Assembly (NCBI GenBank): GCA_030066475.1
Contig: JASJBO010000218.1
Span: 1-10,174 of the forward strand
Direction: 5' to 3'
DNA length: 10,174 bases
DNA from: Myxococcota bacterium
Lineage (GTDB): Bacteria; Myxococcota_A; UBA9160; PR03
Positions 1-7,494 of this stretch are shown here, piece by piece. The first letter of the stretch is position 1. Every line of letters begins with the position of its first letter. The notes below the pieces were generated by a model, which saw only the letters and a program-made list of their open reading frames with translations, was not told the DNA's origin and made no database searches. The translations under genes and the position numbers were made by a program.

Positions 1-53
1 GGCTCGGAGGCCGGAAGGCGCTGCCGCCGCCTCGGTCGAGGCCGAAGTCGGCT

Positions 54-82
54 GCGGCCCTCCGAACGGCCGCGAGGGCCGC
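54..82 (-). terminator. Hairpin just after the SxtJ stop codon, likely operon terminator
   Basis: A perfect 9-bp inverted repeat (gcggccctc at 54-62, gagggccgc at 74-82) encloses an 11-base loop and abuts the stop codon of the last operon gene. Read on the minus strand it is a strong GC-rich stem, but no clear U-tract follows, so it may act as a weak intrinsic terminator or an RNA 3' end stabiliser. Two shorter stem candidates follow it downstream, at 30-41 (cctc/gagg) and 41-52 (gccg/cggc). The position supports the operon ending here. That it stops transcription is inferred. Confidence 0.5.
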
Positions 83-502
83 TCAGAACTGCTTGAAGTA
101 GCCGTCCAGGTCGTCGTGGGGAGCGTAGTCGCTCCAGTAGCTCGTCGCCTGGGGGTCGGCGCGGCGCTCGAGTCGGTCGCCGCGCACGAGCCGCGCGAGC
201 CAGCCGAGCGGTGTGATCAACCCGTAGTAGATGCCGCCCAGCAGCAGGTGGGAGATCGTCCATCCGATCGGGTAGACCGCGCTCATCCAGACGCCGTAGA
301 CGATCCGGGCGATGCTCGGCGACGCGAGCCCGGCGCAGGCGAGAGCGGCCGCGCCCCCGGCGACTGCGGCCGCCGCGCGGGGCGCGTCCGCGCCGAGGTA
401 CAGCGCACCGCCGAGCAACGCCCCGAATGCCGGCAGCACGACTCCGGCGAACACTCGCAGGTCCCGCCGCGAAGGGCTCCAGTTCGGCTCGATCAGCGCC
501 AT
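83..502 (-). CDS. SxtJ-family membrane protein
   Basis: This 139-aa protein resembles the SxtJ family, first named from cyanobacterial saxitoxin clusters and of unknown biochemical function. Hydrophobic stretches at about 17-37 and 43-61 and a longer one at about 68-105 suggest three or more membrane segments, with a polar C-terminal tail. The family-typical N-terminal proline/arginine stretch (residues 7-17) and the terminal YFKQF are both visible. The ATG is preceded by GAGGAG at 512-517, 8 bases upstream and overlapping the carbamoyltransferase stop codon (13-base gap), so the two are probably translated together. Co-occurrence with a carbamoyltransferase and a DUF5989 gene is a recurrent bacterial arrangement and is the main clue: it probably assists or anchors the carbamoylation step at the membrane (inference). 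Confidence 0.8.
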   Translation of the reverse strand: MALIEPNWSPSRRDLRVFAGVVLPAFGALLGGALYLGADAPRAAAAVAGGAAALACAGLASPSIARIVYGVWMSAVYPIGWTISHLLLGGIYYGLITPLGWLARLVRGDRLERRADPQATSYWSDYAPHDDLDGYFKQF

Positions 503-510
503 CGCCGTGC

Positions 511-517
511 GCTCCTC
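511..517 (-). promoter_or_regulatory. Ribosome binding site of the SxtJ-family gene
   Basis: On the minus strand GAGGAG lies 8 bases before the ATG at 502 and shares bases with the TGA stop of the upstream carbamoyltransferase gene (516-518). This supports the ATG at 502 as the start and suggests translational coupling. Confidence 0.6.
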
Positions 518-3332
518 ACTCTTCCGCTCCGGGCCGGCGCCCGATCATGACGAAGAAGCCGCCCTCGCGACCCCCGGTGACGATCTCGCGGAGCTGCACC
601 GCGGCGCGGTCGATGGGCCCGCCCGGCGGCACGGCCTCGAACAGGCCCGCCGGCCCGTCCTCCTCCACGGGCGACGTGGCGGGCACGCCGCGCACGAACT
701 CGAGCCCGGTCCGCTCGAACCAGCGCAGCACTTCCCCCATGGTGTGCTTCGACTCGTGCGGATGACGGTACTGGTCGGCGAACCAGGCGCGCTGCTTCTC
801 GGCACCGCGGGCGGTCTTGCGCAGCACCGGGTCGAGCCAGCGCCCCCGGCCACCGGTCAGGCGGAAGAGCGCGCGCCGGAGGTCCGTCGCGAGTCGACCG
901 TAGCGGTTGTAGAGGCCCAGCACGAAGATCCCGCCGGGGCGTAGCAGTGGGACGAGACGGGCGAAGCCTCCGAACGGGTCCGAGGTGTGGTGCAGGACCC
1001 CGTTGCAGAGCACGACGTCGAACTGCGCCGAGGCCAGGCACGGGCGGAACAGATTCATCTGCACGAAGCGGACGCGCGACAGCTCGTGCTCGCGGCGGAA
1101 CGTCTCGCCGAGTCGCAGCGAGTTGAGGCAGAGGTCCGTCGCGACCACCCGGCGACAAGCGATGCCGAGGAAGTTGCTGAGCTGCCCGGTCCCGCACCCC
1201 ACTTCGAGCACCGTCGAGTTGAGCGGAACGGCCTCGTCGAGCCGGCGCGCGTAGATCCGGTCTCGGGACTTCTCGATCAGCGAACGCAGGGAGTCGTGCT
1301 CCTCGTAGTTGGGGAACGGCGTCTCCTCGTAGAAGGCCTTCACCCGCTCGGTCACGTCGCCGGGATCGTCCACGCCACCGTGGGGCCAGTAGCAGCGGGC
1401 GATGCCGTCCTCGCGGGTGAACTCGTGGCCGCAGGCGCGGCAGACCCAGTGCGCCCGGTTCGGCGCGACCGGCTCGCCGCAGCAGGGACTCCGGAGCAGC
1501 TCGGTGAGGAAATCGTCGCCCGGACCCACGGGCTCGGCCGCCACCGCCGGCTGCGCGCGCTTCTCGAGCAGACAGCGTCCGATCGCGAGCGCGTCGATCT
1601 CGCTGCGCATGAACGTCTCGTAGGCGTCGCGTGGGCTCTCGACGATCGGGTCCCACCCGAGGTTGAAGCTCGTGTTGACGAGCACCGGACAGCCGGTGCG
1701 CCGCTCGAACGACGCGAGCAGGCGCCGGAACGCCGGATGGCGTTCCGCGTCCACGGTCTGGATTCGCGCGGAATCGTCCACGTGCGTCACCGCCGGGATC
1801 TCCGAACGCTCGACCCGGAGCTTGTCGATCCCGGTCCGGCGCCGGTCTTCGTCGGAGAGCGCGTGCCGCCGCGACTCGCGCACCGGCGCGACCAGCGTCA
1901 TGTAGGGACTCTCGGTGCCCGCTTCGAGCTCGAAGAAGTCGTGCGCGGCCTCCGCCAGCACGGCCGGCGCGAACGGCCGGAATCCCTCGCGGAACTTCAC
2001 CTTGCGGTTGATCAGCGCCTGCATCTCGGCCCGGCGTGGATCTCCCAGGATGCTGCGCGAGCCCAGCGCGCGCGGCCCGAACTCCATGCGATCCTGGAAC
2101 CAGCCGACGACCTGGCCGCGGTCGAGCAGACCGGCCACCTCTTCGCAGGTGGTGTCGAGATCGGGCAGCTCGCGGTAGACCGCACCGGCGGCGTCGAGGA
2201 ACGACCGCACCTGCTCGTCCGAGTAGCGCGAGCCGAGCAGGCTGCCGTGCTGGCCGTCGGGCTCGATCGGGTGGCGCGGCGCGCCGAGCAGCTGGTGCCA
2301 GACGAAGAGCGCGACGCCCAACGCACCCCCGGCATCGTCCGCGGCGGGCTGGACCCAGAGCGCGTCGAAGGGCCCCTCGCGCAGGAGCCGCCCATTGGCC
2401 ACGCAGTTGAGTGCGACGCCACCGGCCAGGCACAGCTGCCGCATGCCCGTCCGAGCCGCCACGTGACGAGCGCAGCGCAGCACGATCTCCTCGGTCACCC
2501 GCTGGACCGAGGCGGCGACGTCCATCTCGTGCTGCGTGATCGGCTCGCCGGGCGGGCGCCGGGGAGCGCCGAAGAGCTGCTCGAAGCGGGGTCCCGTCAT
2601 CGTGAGACCCTGGCAGTAGTCGAAGTACGACATGTCCAGCCGGAAGGAGCCGTCGTCCTTCAGATCGATCAGCGTTCCGAGGATGCGGTCGGCGAAGCGC
2701 GGCTCGCCGTAGGGTGCCAGGCCCATCAGCTTGTACTCGTCCGAGTTCACCCGGAAGCCGGTGTAGTAGGTGAAGGCCGAGTACAGCAGCCCGAGCGAGT
2801 GGGGGAAGCGGAGCTGGCTGCGCAGCTCGATCCGGTTGCCGCGCCCGACGCCCCAGCTCGCGGTCGCCCATTCCCCGACGCCGTCCATGGTCAGGATGGC
2901 GGCCTCCTCGAACGGGGAAGGGAGGAAGGCGCTCGCGGCGTGCGCCTGGTGGTGGTGGGTGAACACGTAGCGGTTGCGATACTGCCCGCGCAGCCCGCGG
3001 TTCAGCTCCCGCTGCAGGTGCAGCTTCTGGCGCAGCCAGATCGGCATCGCCTTCCGGTAGGAGACGAACCCCCGCGGCGCATAGCCGAGGTAGGTCTCGA
3101 GCAGGCGCTCGAACTTGAGGTACGGCTTGTCGTAGAAGCCGACGTAGTCGAGCGCGGACGCCTCGATGCCCGCCTCCGCCAGGCAGTAGTCGATCGCGCG
3201 CTGCGGGAACCCGGCGTCGTGCTTCTCGCGGCTGAAGCGCTCCTCCTGCGCCGCGGCCACGATCTCGCCGTCGACGACGAGCGCCGCCGCGGAGTCGTGA
3301 TAGAAGGCGGAGACGCCGAGGATGGCGGTCAC
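516..3332 (-). CDS. Carbamoyltransferase fused to a zinc-ribbon SAM methyltransferase
   Basis: A 938-aa two-enzyme fusion. Residues 1-595 form a NodU/CmcH/TobZ-type O-carbamoyltransferase. The Kae1-like part carries the metal-binding THHHQAHAASAF (125-136) and MDGVGEW (149-155). The C-terminal YrdC-like part carries RMEFGPRALGSRSILGDPR (415-433), FREGFRPFAPAV (447-458) and NTSFNLGWDP (553-562). Family members transfer a carbamoyl group from carbamoyl phosphate to a hydroxyl through a carbamoyl-adenylate. Residues 610-645 hold a small cysteine cluster (C617, C618, C631, C634) resembling a Trm112-like zinc ribbon. Residues 700-930 form a class I methyltransferase with motif I VLEVGCGTGQL (708-718), acidic D733 and FDVVLCNGVLHH (771-782). 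All key motifs look intact. The start is GTG at 3332, giving the canonical MTAILGVSAFYHDSAAAL opening. It lies 21 bases after the DUF5989 stop without a strong Shine-Dalgarno. Standalone family members end near residue 600, so the C-terminal third is an addition. The substrate is unknown. Confidence 0.92.
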   Translation of the reverse strand: MTAILGVSAFYHDSAAALVVDGEIVAAAQEERFSREKHDAGFPQRAIDYCLAEAGIEASALDYVGFYDKPYLKFERLLETYLGYAPRGFVSYRKAMPIWLRQKLHLQRELNRGLRGQYRNRYVFTHHHQAHAASAFLPSPFEEAAILTMDGVGEWATASWGVGRGNRIELRSQLRFPHSLGLLYSAFTYYTGFRVNSDEYKLMGLAPYGEPRFADRILGTLIDLKDDGSFRLDMSYFDYCQGLTMTGPRFEQLFGAPRRPPGEPITQHEMDVAASVQRVTEEIVLRCARHVAARTGMRQLCLAGGVALNCVANGRLLREGPFDALWVQPAADDAGGALGVALFVWHQLLGAPRHPIEPDGQHGSLLGSRYSDEQVRSFLDAAGAVYRELPDLDTTCEEVAGLLDRGQVVGWFQDRMEFGPRALGSRSILGDPRRAEMQALINRKVKFREGFRPFAPAVLAEAAHDFFELEAGTESPYMTLVAPVRESRRHALSDEDRRRTGIDKLRVERSEIPAVTHVDDSARIQTVDAERHPAFRRLLASFERRTGCPVLVNTSFNLGWDPIVESPRDAYETFMRSEIDALAIGRCLLEKRAQPAVAAEPVGPGDDFLTELLRSPCCGEPVAPNRAHWVCRACGHEFTREDGIARCYWPHGGVDDPGDVTERVKAFYEETPFPNYEEHDSLRSLIEKSRDRIYARRLDEAVPLNSTVLEVGCGTGQLSNFLGIACRRVVATDLCLNSLRLGETFRREHELSRVRFVQMNLFRPCLASAQFDVVLCNGVLHHTSDPFGGFARLVPLLRPGGIFVLGLYNRYGRLATDLRRALFRLTGGRGRWLDPVLRKTARGAEKQRAWFADQYRHPHESKHTMGEVLRWFERTGLEFVRGVPATSPVEEDGPAGLFEAVPPGGPIDRAAVQLREIVTGGREGGFFVMIGRRPGAEE

Positions 3333-3353
3333 GGTTCGCTGGCACCGCCCCGA

Positions 3354-3572
3354 TCAGAAGAGCGCGTAGAGGAAGGGAGCAGCCGCGCTCCCGCCGAGCA
3401 CCACGAACAACCCCGCGACCGCGAGCCACACCAGGATGGGTGCGAGCCACCAGCGCCGGTCGGAGGTGAGGAACTGCCAGTAGAGCCGCAGGAAGCCCGG
3501 CTGCTTCCCCGCCGCCTTCTCGGCGAACTCGCCGCCGCTCGGCTTCGCCTCGGTCTCGTGGTCTGCGCTCAT
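3354..3572 (-). CDS. DUF5989 family small membrane protein
   Basis: This 72-aa protein has a charged N-terminus (1-25) and one hydrophobic segment at about 43-60 preceded by DRRWWLAPI, ending in APFLYALF. That pattern (basic/tryptophan-rich, then PI, hydrophobic run, GSAxAPFxYxLF) is typical of the DUF5989 family, whose members sit beside carbamoyltransferase and SxtJ genes in many bacteria. No enzymatic motif is visible. A single-pass adaptor recruiting the carbamoyltransferase to the membrane would fit (inference). The ATG at 3572 has AAGAAGG about 6 bases upstream. The gap to the SGNH gene's stop is 51 bases, the largest in the operon. Confidence 0.85.
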   Translation of the reverse strand: MSADHETEAKPSGGEFAEKAAGKQPGFLRLYWQFLTSDRRWWLAPILVWLAVAGLFVVLGGSAAAPFLYALF

Positions 3573-3623
3573 GCCTGCCTTCTTCGCGTCCCCGGATCCA
3601 CTAGATAGCGCATGCGCGGCCCT

Positions 3624-4736
3624 CTATCGCGGAGCCAGCGCCGCCAGGAGCCCCCGCTCCACGAGCGCGCCCGCGATCCAGATCGCGACCTCCTCGTTGC
3701 CCCGCGCGCTCATGTGGCCGGCCGCGCCCTCGATCACGTGGAAGAAGCGCCGGAAGTCGCGCTGCCCGCCCGGTCCGGGAGGCAGCTGGCTCAGCAGATG
3801 GGGCCGCAGGGCGAGGACCGGGATGCCGAGCTCCTGGGCGCGGCGCAGCGCGGGCCCGACGGGCCGGTTGTCCGCCCGGGGAAACCACTGCAGGACGAGG
3901 ACCAGCTGCACGTCGTGCGCACGTGTGAGCTCGACCAGACGCTCCACGAGCAGGCGCGCGATCGCCGGACCCTGCCGGTGCACGCGGATCGACTCGGGGA
4001 TGAGCCAGCGATCGGGCGCGACGCGGGACCCCACGAAGTCGGCGAGGTGGCTCTTGCGGAGCAGCTGCTCGAATGCCGGCATCTCGCCCCATGGCGTGTC
4101 GGGCGGAGGCACCGGCACGTTGCGCAGCCGCAGCGAGCCGTCGTCGAGCTCGAAGTACGGCTTCCAGGCGTACCGGTACGAGAACTCACAGCGGACGGCC
4201 GAGTCCCCGATCATGCTCACGATCATCAGGTCCGCCGGGACGCTCCCGATCAGCTGCTCGGCGCGCAGCACCATCTGGTCGAGTCCGTATCCGAACACCC
4301 CGCCGTTCACGACCGGCCGCCCGACGAGACGCTCGAGATGGGCGGGCCAGGTCTCGTCGTCGTCGACCTCGTCGCCGAACGTGAGGGAGTCGCCGATCGC
4401 GAGCAGCGGCACGCCCTCGGGCGGCGCGCTGCCGTTGCTGCGCAACCCGTCCGGGTCGATCGTCACCTTGGTTCCCCACACGTTCGACCAGCCGCGCGCG
4501 CCCGGCTCGGGGACGTAGCCGAGCCGCTCGTCGTAGGTGGCCGGATACGGCGATCCGATCAGCTCGAGCGGGAGGCCGGCAAAGCGCTTCGCGGGTGCCT
4601 CGAAGGGACGCCCGCTGTGGAGACGAAGCCCGACCTCGATCGCGATCCCGACGACCACGAGTCCGACGAGCAGCAGTGTCACACCCGCGGCTGCGAGAGC
4701 GAGCAGTGCGGTGGAGCGATCCCGGGGCGTGCTCAC
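3624..4736 (-). CDS. Membrane-anchored SGNH/GDSL hydrolase-like protein
   Basis: The protein has 370 aa. A basic N-terminus and one transmembrane helix (about 10-34) anchor an extracytoplasmic SGNH-fold domain. Block I is LLAIGDSLTFGDEV (111-124) with nucleophile S117. Block II is visible as NGGVFGYGLDQ (144-154). The Block III position reads GDS (177-179) rather than G-x-N-D. Block V reads AGHMSARGN (339-347), keeping H341 but lacking the usual Asp two or three residues before it. A Ser-His dyad could remain active, or the domain may act as an acyl carrier/transferase or binding module. The start is GTG at 4736 overlapping the acyltransferase stop (GTGA). The same frame stays open far upstream, but that extension runs antisense-like through the acyltransferase gene and was rejected. 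Proteins like this often act with acyltransferase-3 proteins on O-acetyl groups of surface glycans, which fits the neighbour. Confidence 0.85.
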   Translation of the reverse strand: MSTPRDRSTALLALAAAGVTLLLVGLVVVGIAIEVGLRLHSGRPFEAPAKRFAGLPLELIGSPYPATYDERLGYVPEPGARGWSNVWGTKVTIDPDGLRSNGSAPPEGVPLLAIGDSLTFGDEVDDDETWPAHLERLVGRPVVNGGVFGYGLDQMVLRAEQLIGSVPADLMIVSMIGDSAVRCEFSYRYAWKPYFELDDGSLRLRNVPVPPPDTPWGEMPAFEQLLRKSHLADFVGSRVAPDRWLIPESIRVHRQGPAIARLLVERLVELTRAHDVQLVLVLQWFPRADNRPVGPALRRAQELGIPVLALRPHLLSQLPPGPGGQRDFRRFFHVIEGAAGHMSARGNEEVAIWIAGALVERGLLAALAPR

Positions 4737-5887
4737 GGGGCGACCGACCGCGCGGAGGCGCCGCCCCGCAGGAGGCGGTCGTTCAGCCAGTGTCCGGCTC
4801 GGATGCTCGGCTCCTCGACCACGCGGTACAGCAGCTCCGAGAGCACCACCGCGACGAGCGTCACGCCGGCGAGCGTGAGGAGGCGCGCCGCCCCGCCGTG
4901 GCGGACACCGAGCTGGTTCACCAGGTCCAGGATCCACGGGCTGGCACAGAGCAGCACGATGAAGTGACAGAGGTAGAGGCTGTAGGAGATCCGCCCGAGG
5001 AACAGCAACCACCGGCGCTCGAGGGCGCTCCGCAGCGATGCGCTGCCGCAGCACGCCACGATGAAGCCTGCGCCGCCGACGGCGGTGATGCTCCAGATCG
5101 CCGGCTCGGAGAACCATCCGGGCAGATGGACGGGCACCGTGAAGCGAAACGTGTAGAGCAACACGGACACCGCGAGCAGCCCGGCCTTCGCCCATGCCGA
5201 ACGCGCGCCGACCCAGGTCGCGATCCCGGTGTAGTAGCGCGCAATCAAGACGCCGAGCGTGAAGTGGAAGAGATACACCGGGAAGCCGAAGAACACGAAC
5301 GCCATCGCCACGAACGCGAGCAGCCAGCCGATCCCCCGCATGGTCAGCAGGACCAGCAGCGGAATCATCAGCGAGAAGTACAGCTCCACAGTGAGCGTCC
5401 AGTCCTGCGGAATCAGGCGATCCATGGGCCGCGCCATCAGGAGGGCGCTCTCGTGCAGGAGGTGGCCGGCGCTCAGCTCGTACTGCCAATGGCCGGTGAG
5501 CCAGGCGGTGGCGCGCGGCACGGTGGCGGGAAACGGCCCGTACAGCGTCTCCCTCGCCAGCAGGCTCAGCATCAGCACCGCGAGGAACGGCAGCCAGATC
5601 CGGCAGATCCGCGACGCGAAGAAACCGAGCAGGTGGAAGCGGCCGGGGCCGAAGCGCGCCGGCTCGCGGAAGTAGCGTCGGGTGAGCACGAGGCCGCTCA
5701 GCACGAAGAAGAACGAGACCGCCGCGAAGCCGTCCCAGAGGATGTGGAGTGGCGTGTTGGTGAGCGCCCACTCGACCGGGCGGGGGATGCCGTAGGCATA
5801 GCCGAAGTGCGACCACACCACGGAGAGCGCCGCGAGCCCCCGCAGGCTGTCGAGGTGGCGGATGCGCTCGCTGCCGGAGCTGCTCAC
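4733..5887 (-). CDS. Acyltransferase-3 (OafA/NodX-like) integral membrane protein
   Basis: A 384-aa acyltransferase family 3 protein with about ten hydrophobic helices. These proteins move acyl (often acetyl) groups onto extracytoplasmic sugars or lipids. Visible signatures are LDSLRGLAAL (12-21) with the conserved Arg, H27, FFFVLSG (59-65), RIWLP (96-100), WTLTVELYFSL (163-173), GRISYSLYLCH (298-308) and VEEPSIR (358-364). The length matches standalone family members without a fused SGNH domain. The following gene supplies an SGNH-like protein separately, so the two may form a split OafA-type pair (inference). The start is GTG at 5887, overlapping the upstream stop as GTGA. This places the first family motif 12 residues in, as expected, so longer in-frame versions reading into the glycosyltransferase gene are not real. 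The start has no clear Shine-Dalgarno, which suggests coupling to the preceding gene. Confidence 0.92.
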   Translation of the reverse strand: MSSSGSERIRHLDSLRGLAALSVVWSHFGYAYGIPRPVEWALTNTPLHILWDGFAAVSFFFVLSGLVLTRRYFREPARFGPGRFHLLGFFASRICRIWLPFLAVLMLSLLARETLYGPFPATVPRATAWLTGHWQYELSAGHLLHESALLMARPMDRLIPQDWTLTVELYFSLMIPLLVLLTMRGIGWLLAFVAMAFVFFGFPVYLFHFTLGVLIARYYTGIATWVGARSAWAKAGLLAVSVLLYTFRFTVPVHLPGWFSEPAIWSITAVGGAGFIVACCGSASLRSALERRWLLFLGRISYSLYLCHFIVLLCASPWILDLVNQLGVRHGGAARLLTLAGVTLVAVVLSELLYRVVEEPSIRAGHWLNDRLLRGGASARSVAP

Positions 5888-7494
5888 TGCGAAGGCGACG
5901 CCTCGCCGCGCAGCGCGCGCAGCGACGCACGGATCTCGTCCGCCGCAGGCCCGTCCTGCGCCAGCGCCCGCTCGAGCGCCGCGGCCGCGGCCGCTTCGTC
6001 GCCGCGCCAGAGCTCCACCTGGGCCAGCAGCTGCAGGTCGCTCTGCGTCGGCTGCGGGTTCTGCTCGAGAACCGCGACCATGTCGCCCGCCAGCTCGACG
6101 GCGATCTCGCGGAACGCGGGCTGGTTGCGAACGGGGGCGAACACCGGATCGACGAAGACGACCCCGACCCAGTTCCAGCCCCGCGCGCGGGCCGCGCGTA
6201 GCGCGGCGGCCGTGCCGGCGGCGTCGCCCTCGCGCGCTCGTCCGCGCGCGCGCAGGAAGTGCGCATTGATGCCGTCGGGATAGTGGAGGGCCGCGTCGAC
6301 GGTGTACGCGTCCGGGTGGCGCCAGACGTGCGAGCGCTCGTGGCTGCGCAGGCCCAGGAACAGAACCCCCACGCCCGCGACCAGCGCCGGGACCGCGACG
6401 ATCCGCGCGCGCGCGACGGGGTCGATCGCCGCGAGCGCTTGCGCGCCGGCGAGCAGCACGCCGCCGATCAGCCCGGGCAGCACGAAGTAGAGGTAGCGGT
6501 CGGCCATCATGTTCACGAAGGGGAAGATCTGCGAGATCGGCGCGAAGGCGCCCGCCGCCCACAGCCAGTACGCGGCCTCCACGCGCCGCTGGCGCAGCGT
6601 GACCCCGAGCCGGACCGCCAGACCGGACAGCAGGAGGAGCCCCGCGAGCCACCACGGGTCGCTCCAGGACGTGGCGAACGGGGGCTCGTGCATGGCGGAT
6701 ACGCCCCAGCCGGAGCCGGCCATCACCAGGTAGCGAGCGGCGATCGCCACGATCGTGCGCGCGTGCAGCAGCCGGTCGGTCTCGAGCGCCGCCTGCGCCT
6801 GCGACGCCGTCTGCGCGATCACCGGCAGCGCCAGCGCCGCGAACGCGACGAAGACGCCCGCCCAGACCGCCACCCAGCCCCAGCGAGCCGGCTCGCTACC
6901 GCGGTCCGGCTGCCCGGCGCGGGCCCACTCGAGCACCGCGAACACCGGCAGCGCGATCGCCGCGTGTGCCTTGGCGAGCAGCGCGAGCCCGAACAGCAGC
7001 GCGCCCAGGGCGGGCCGGCTGCGCCGGACGAGCAGCGCGCCGAGCATCAGCACGGTGGCCGAGCTGGTCTTCAGCTGCGAGATCCAGGCCACGGCCTCCA
7101 CGTTGGCGGGATGCGCCAGGAAGAAGGCGGCGCCGAACAGCGCGCCGGGCCGCGGGACCCCGGTCTGCACCAGGAGCGCCGCGAGCAGCACCGAGGCCAG
7201 CGCGTGGAGCACGACGTTGACGACGTGGTAGCCCACGAGCTGTGGGCCGAACGCCTGGATCTCGACCGCGTGTGCCAGCGCGTGCACCGGTGAGTAGTTG
7301 AGGTACGTGAATGCGATCGGCCCGCGCGGGTCGAGGATCGCCAGCAGGTTCCGTGCGCTCAGCTGCTGGATCTGCGGTGCGGTGAGGATGAACTGGTCGT
7401 CGGAGATGAGCTGCCCCGCCAGGGCGGGCCAGTACATGCCGAGCGCCGCCGCGATGCACAAGCCAGCGATCAACGAGACCTCTCGCAGCGACAT
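5884..7494 (-). CDS. TMTC-like GT-C membrane glycosyltransferase with helical TPR-like tail
   Basis: A 536-aa polytopic membrane protein. The first helix (7-28) is followed by SDDQF (31-35), an acidic pair in the first outer loop where GT-C glycosyltransferases keep catalytic acids. Then come LNYSPVHALAHAV (65-77), GYHVVNVVLHAL (88-99) and AHPANVEAVAWIS (127-139), matching the HPxxxEAVAW hallmark of TMTC-type (transmembrane/TPR) glycosyltransferases, and MMADRYLYF (329-337). Roughly nine to eleven hydrophobic helices reach residue 382. Residues 395-530 are alanine-rich paired helices consistent with degenerate TPR repeats. Family members use polyprenyl-phosphate sugars, and the acceptor here is unknown. 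ATG at 7494 is preferred over an in-frame start 40 codons upstream because it leads straight into the hydrophobic first helix and has a TAGAAT 7 bases upstream. It is first in the operon and overlaps the acyltransferase start by 4 bases. Confidence 0.82.
   Translation of the reverse strand: MSLREVSLIAGLCIAAALGMYWPALAGQLISDDQFILTAPQIQQLSARNLLAILDPRGPIAFTYLNYSPVHALAHAVEIQAFGPQLVGYHVVNVVLHALASVLLAALLVQTGVPRPGALFGAAFFLAHPANVEAVAWISQLKTSSATVLMLGALLVRRSRPALGALLFGLALLAKAHAAIALPVFAVLEWARAGQPDRGSEPARWGWVAVWAGVFVAFAALALPVIAQTASQAQAALETDRLLHARTIVAIAARYLVMAGSGWGVSAMHEPPFATSWSDPWWLAGLLLLSGLAVRLGVTLRQRRVEAAYWLWAAGAFAPISQIFPFVNMMADRYLYFVLPGLIGGVLLAGAQALAAIDPVARARIVAVPALVAGVGVLFLGLRSHERSHVWRHPDAYTVDAALHYPDGINAHFLRARGRAREGDAAGTAAALRAARARGWNWVGVVFVDPVFAPVRNQPAFREIAVELAGDMVAVLEQNPQPTQSDLQLLAQVELWRGDEAAAAAALERALAQDGPAADEIRASLRALRGEASPSQ

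Noticed and set aside
493..3450. 985-codon minus-strand frame overlapping the carbamoyltransferase
   Set aside because: Its product is almost entirely Arg, Ala, Gly and Pro, while the neighbouring frame encodes the conserved enzyme.
3591..3604. ggatccactag resembling a cloning-vector polylinker
   Set aside because: The match is only about 11 bases, the flanks do not match a vector, and it sits in a normal 51-base operon gap.
987..3608. 873-codon open frame on the plus strand opposite the carbamoyltransferase
   Set aside because: It is antisense to a gene with unmistakable family motifs, is rich in Arg, Glu, Val and His as expected of a GC-rich shadow, and has no recognisable domain.
4737..6266. 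510-residue N-terminal extension of the SGNH protein frame
   Set aside because: It is low-complexity, out of frame with the acyltransferase gene it overlaps completely, and the GTG at 4736 followed by an anchor helix explains the protein.
5888..6655. 256-residue N-terminal extension of the acyltransferase frame
   Set aside because: The first acyltransferase-3 motif starts 12 residues after the GTG at 5887, and the extension overlaps the tail of the glycosyltransferase gene with arginine-rich sequence.
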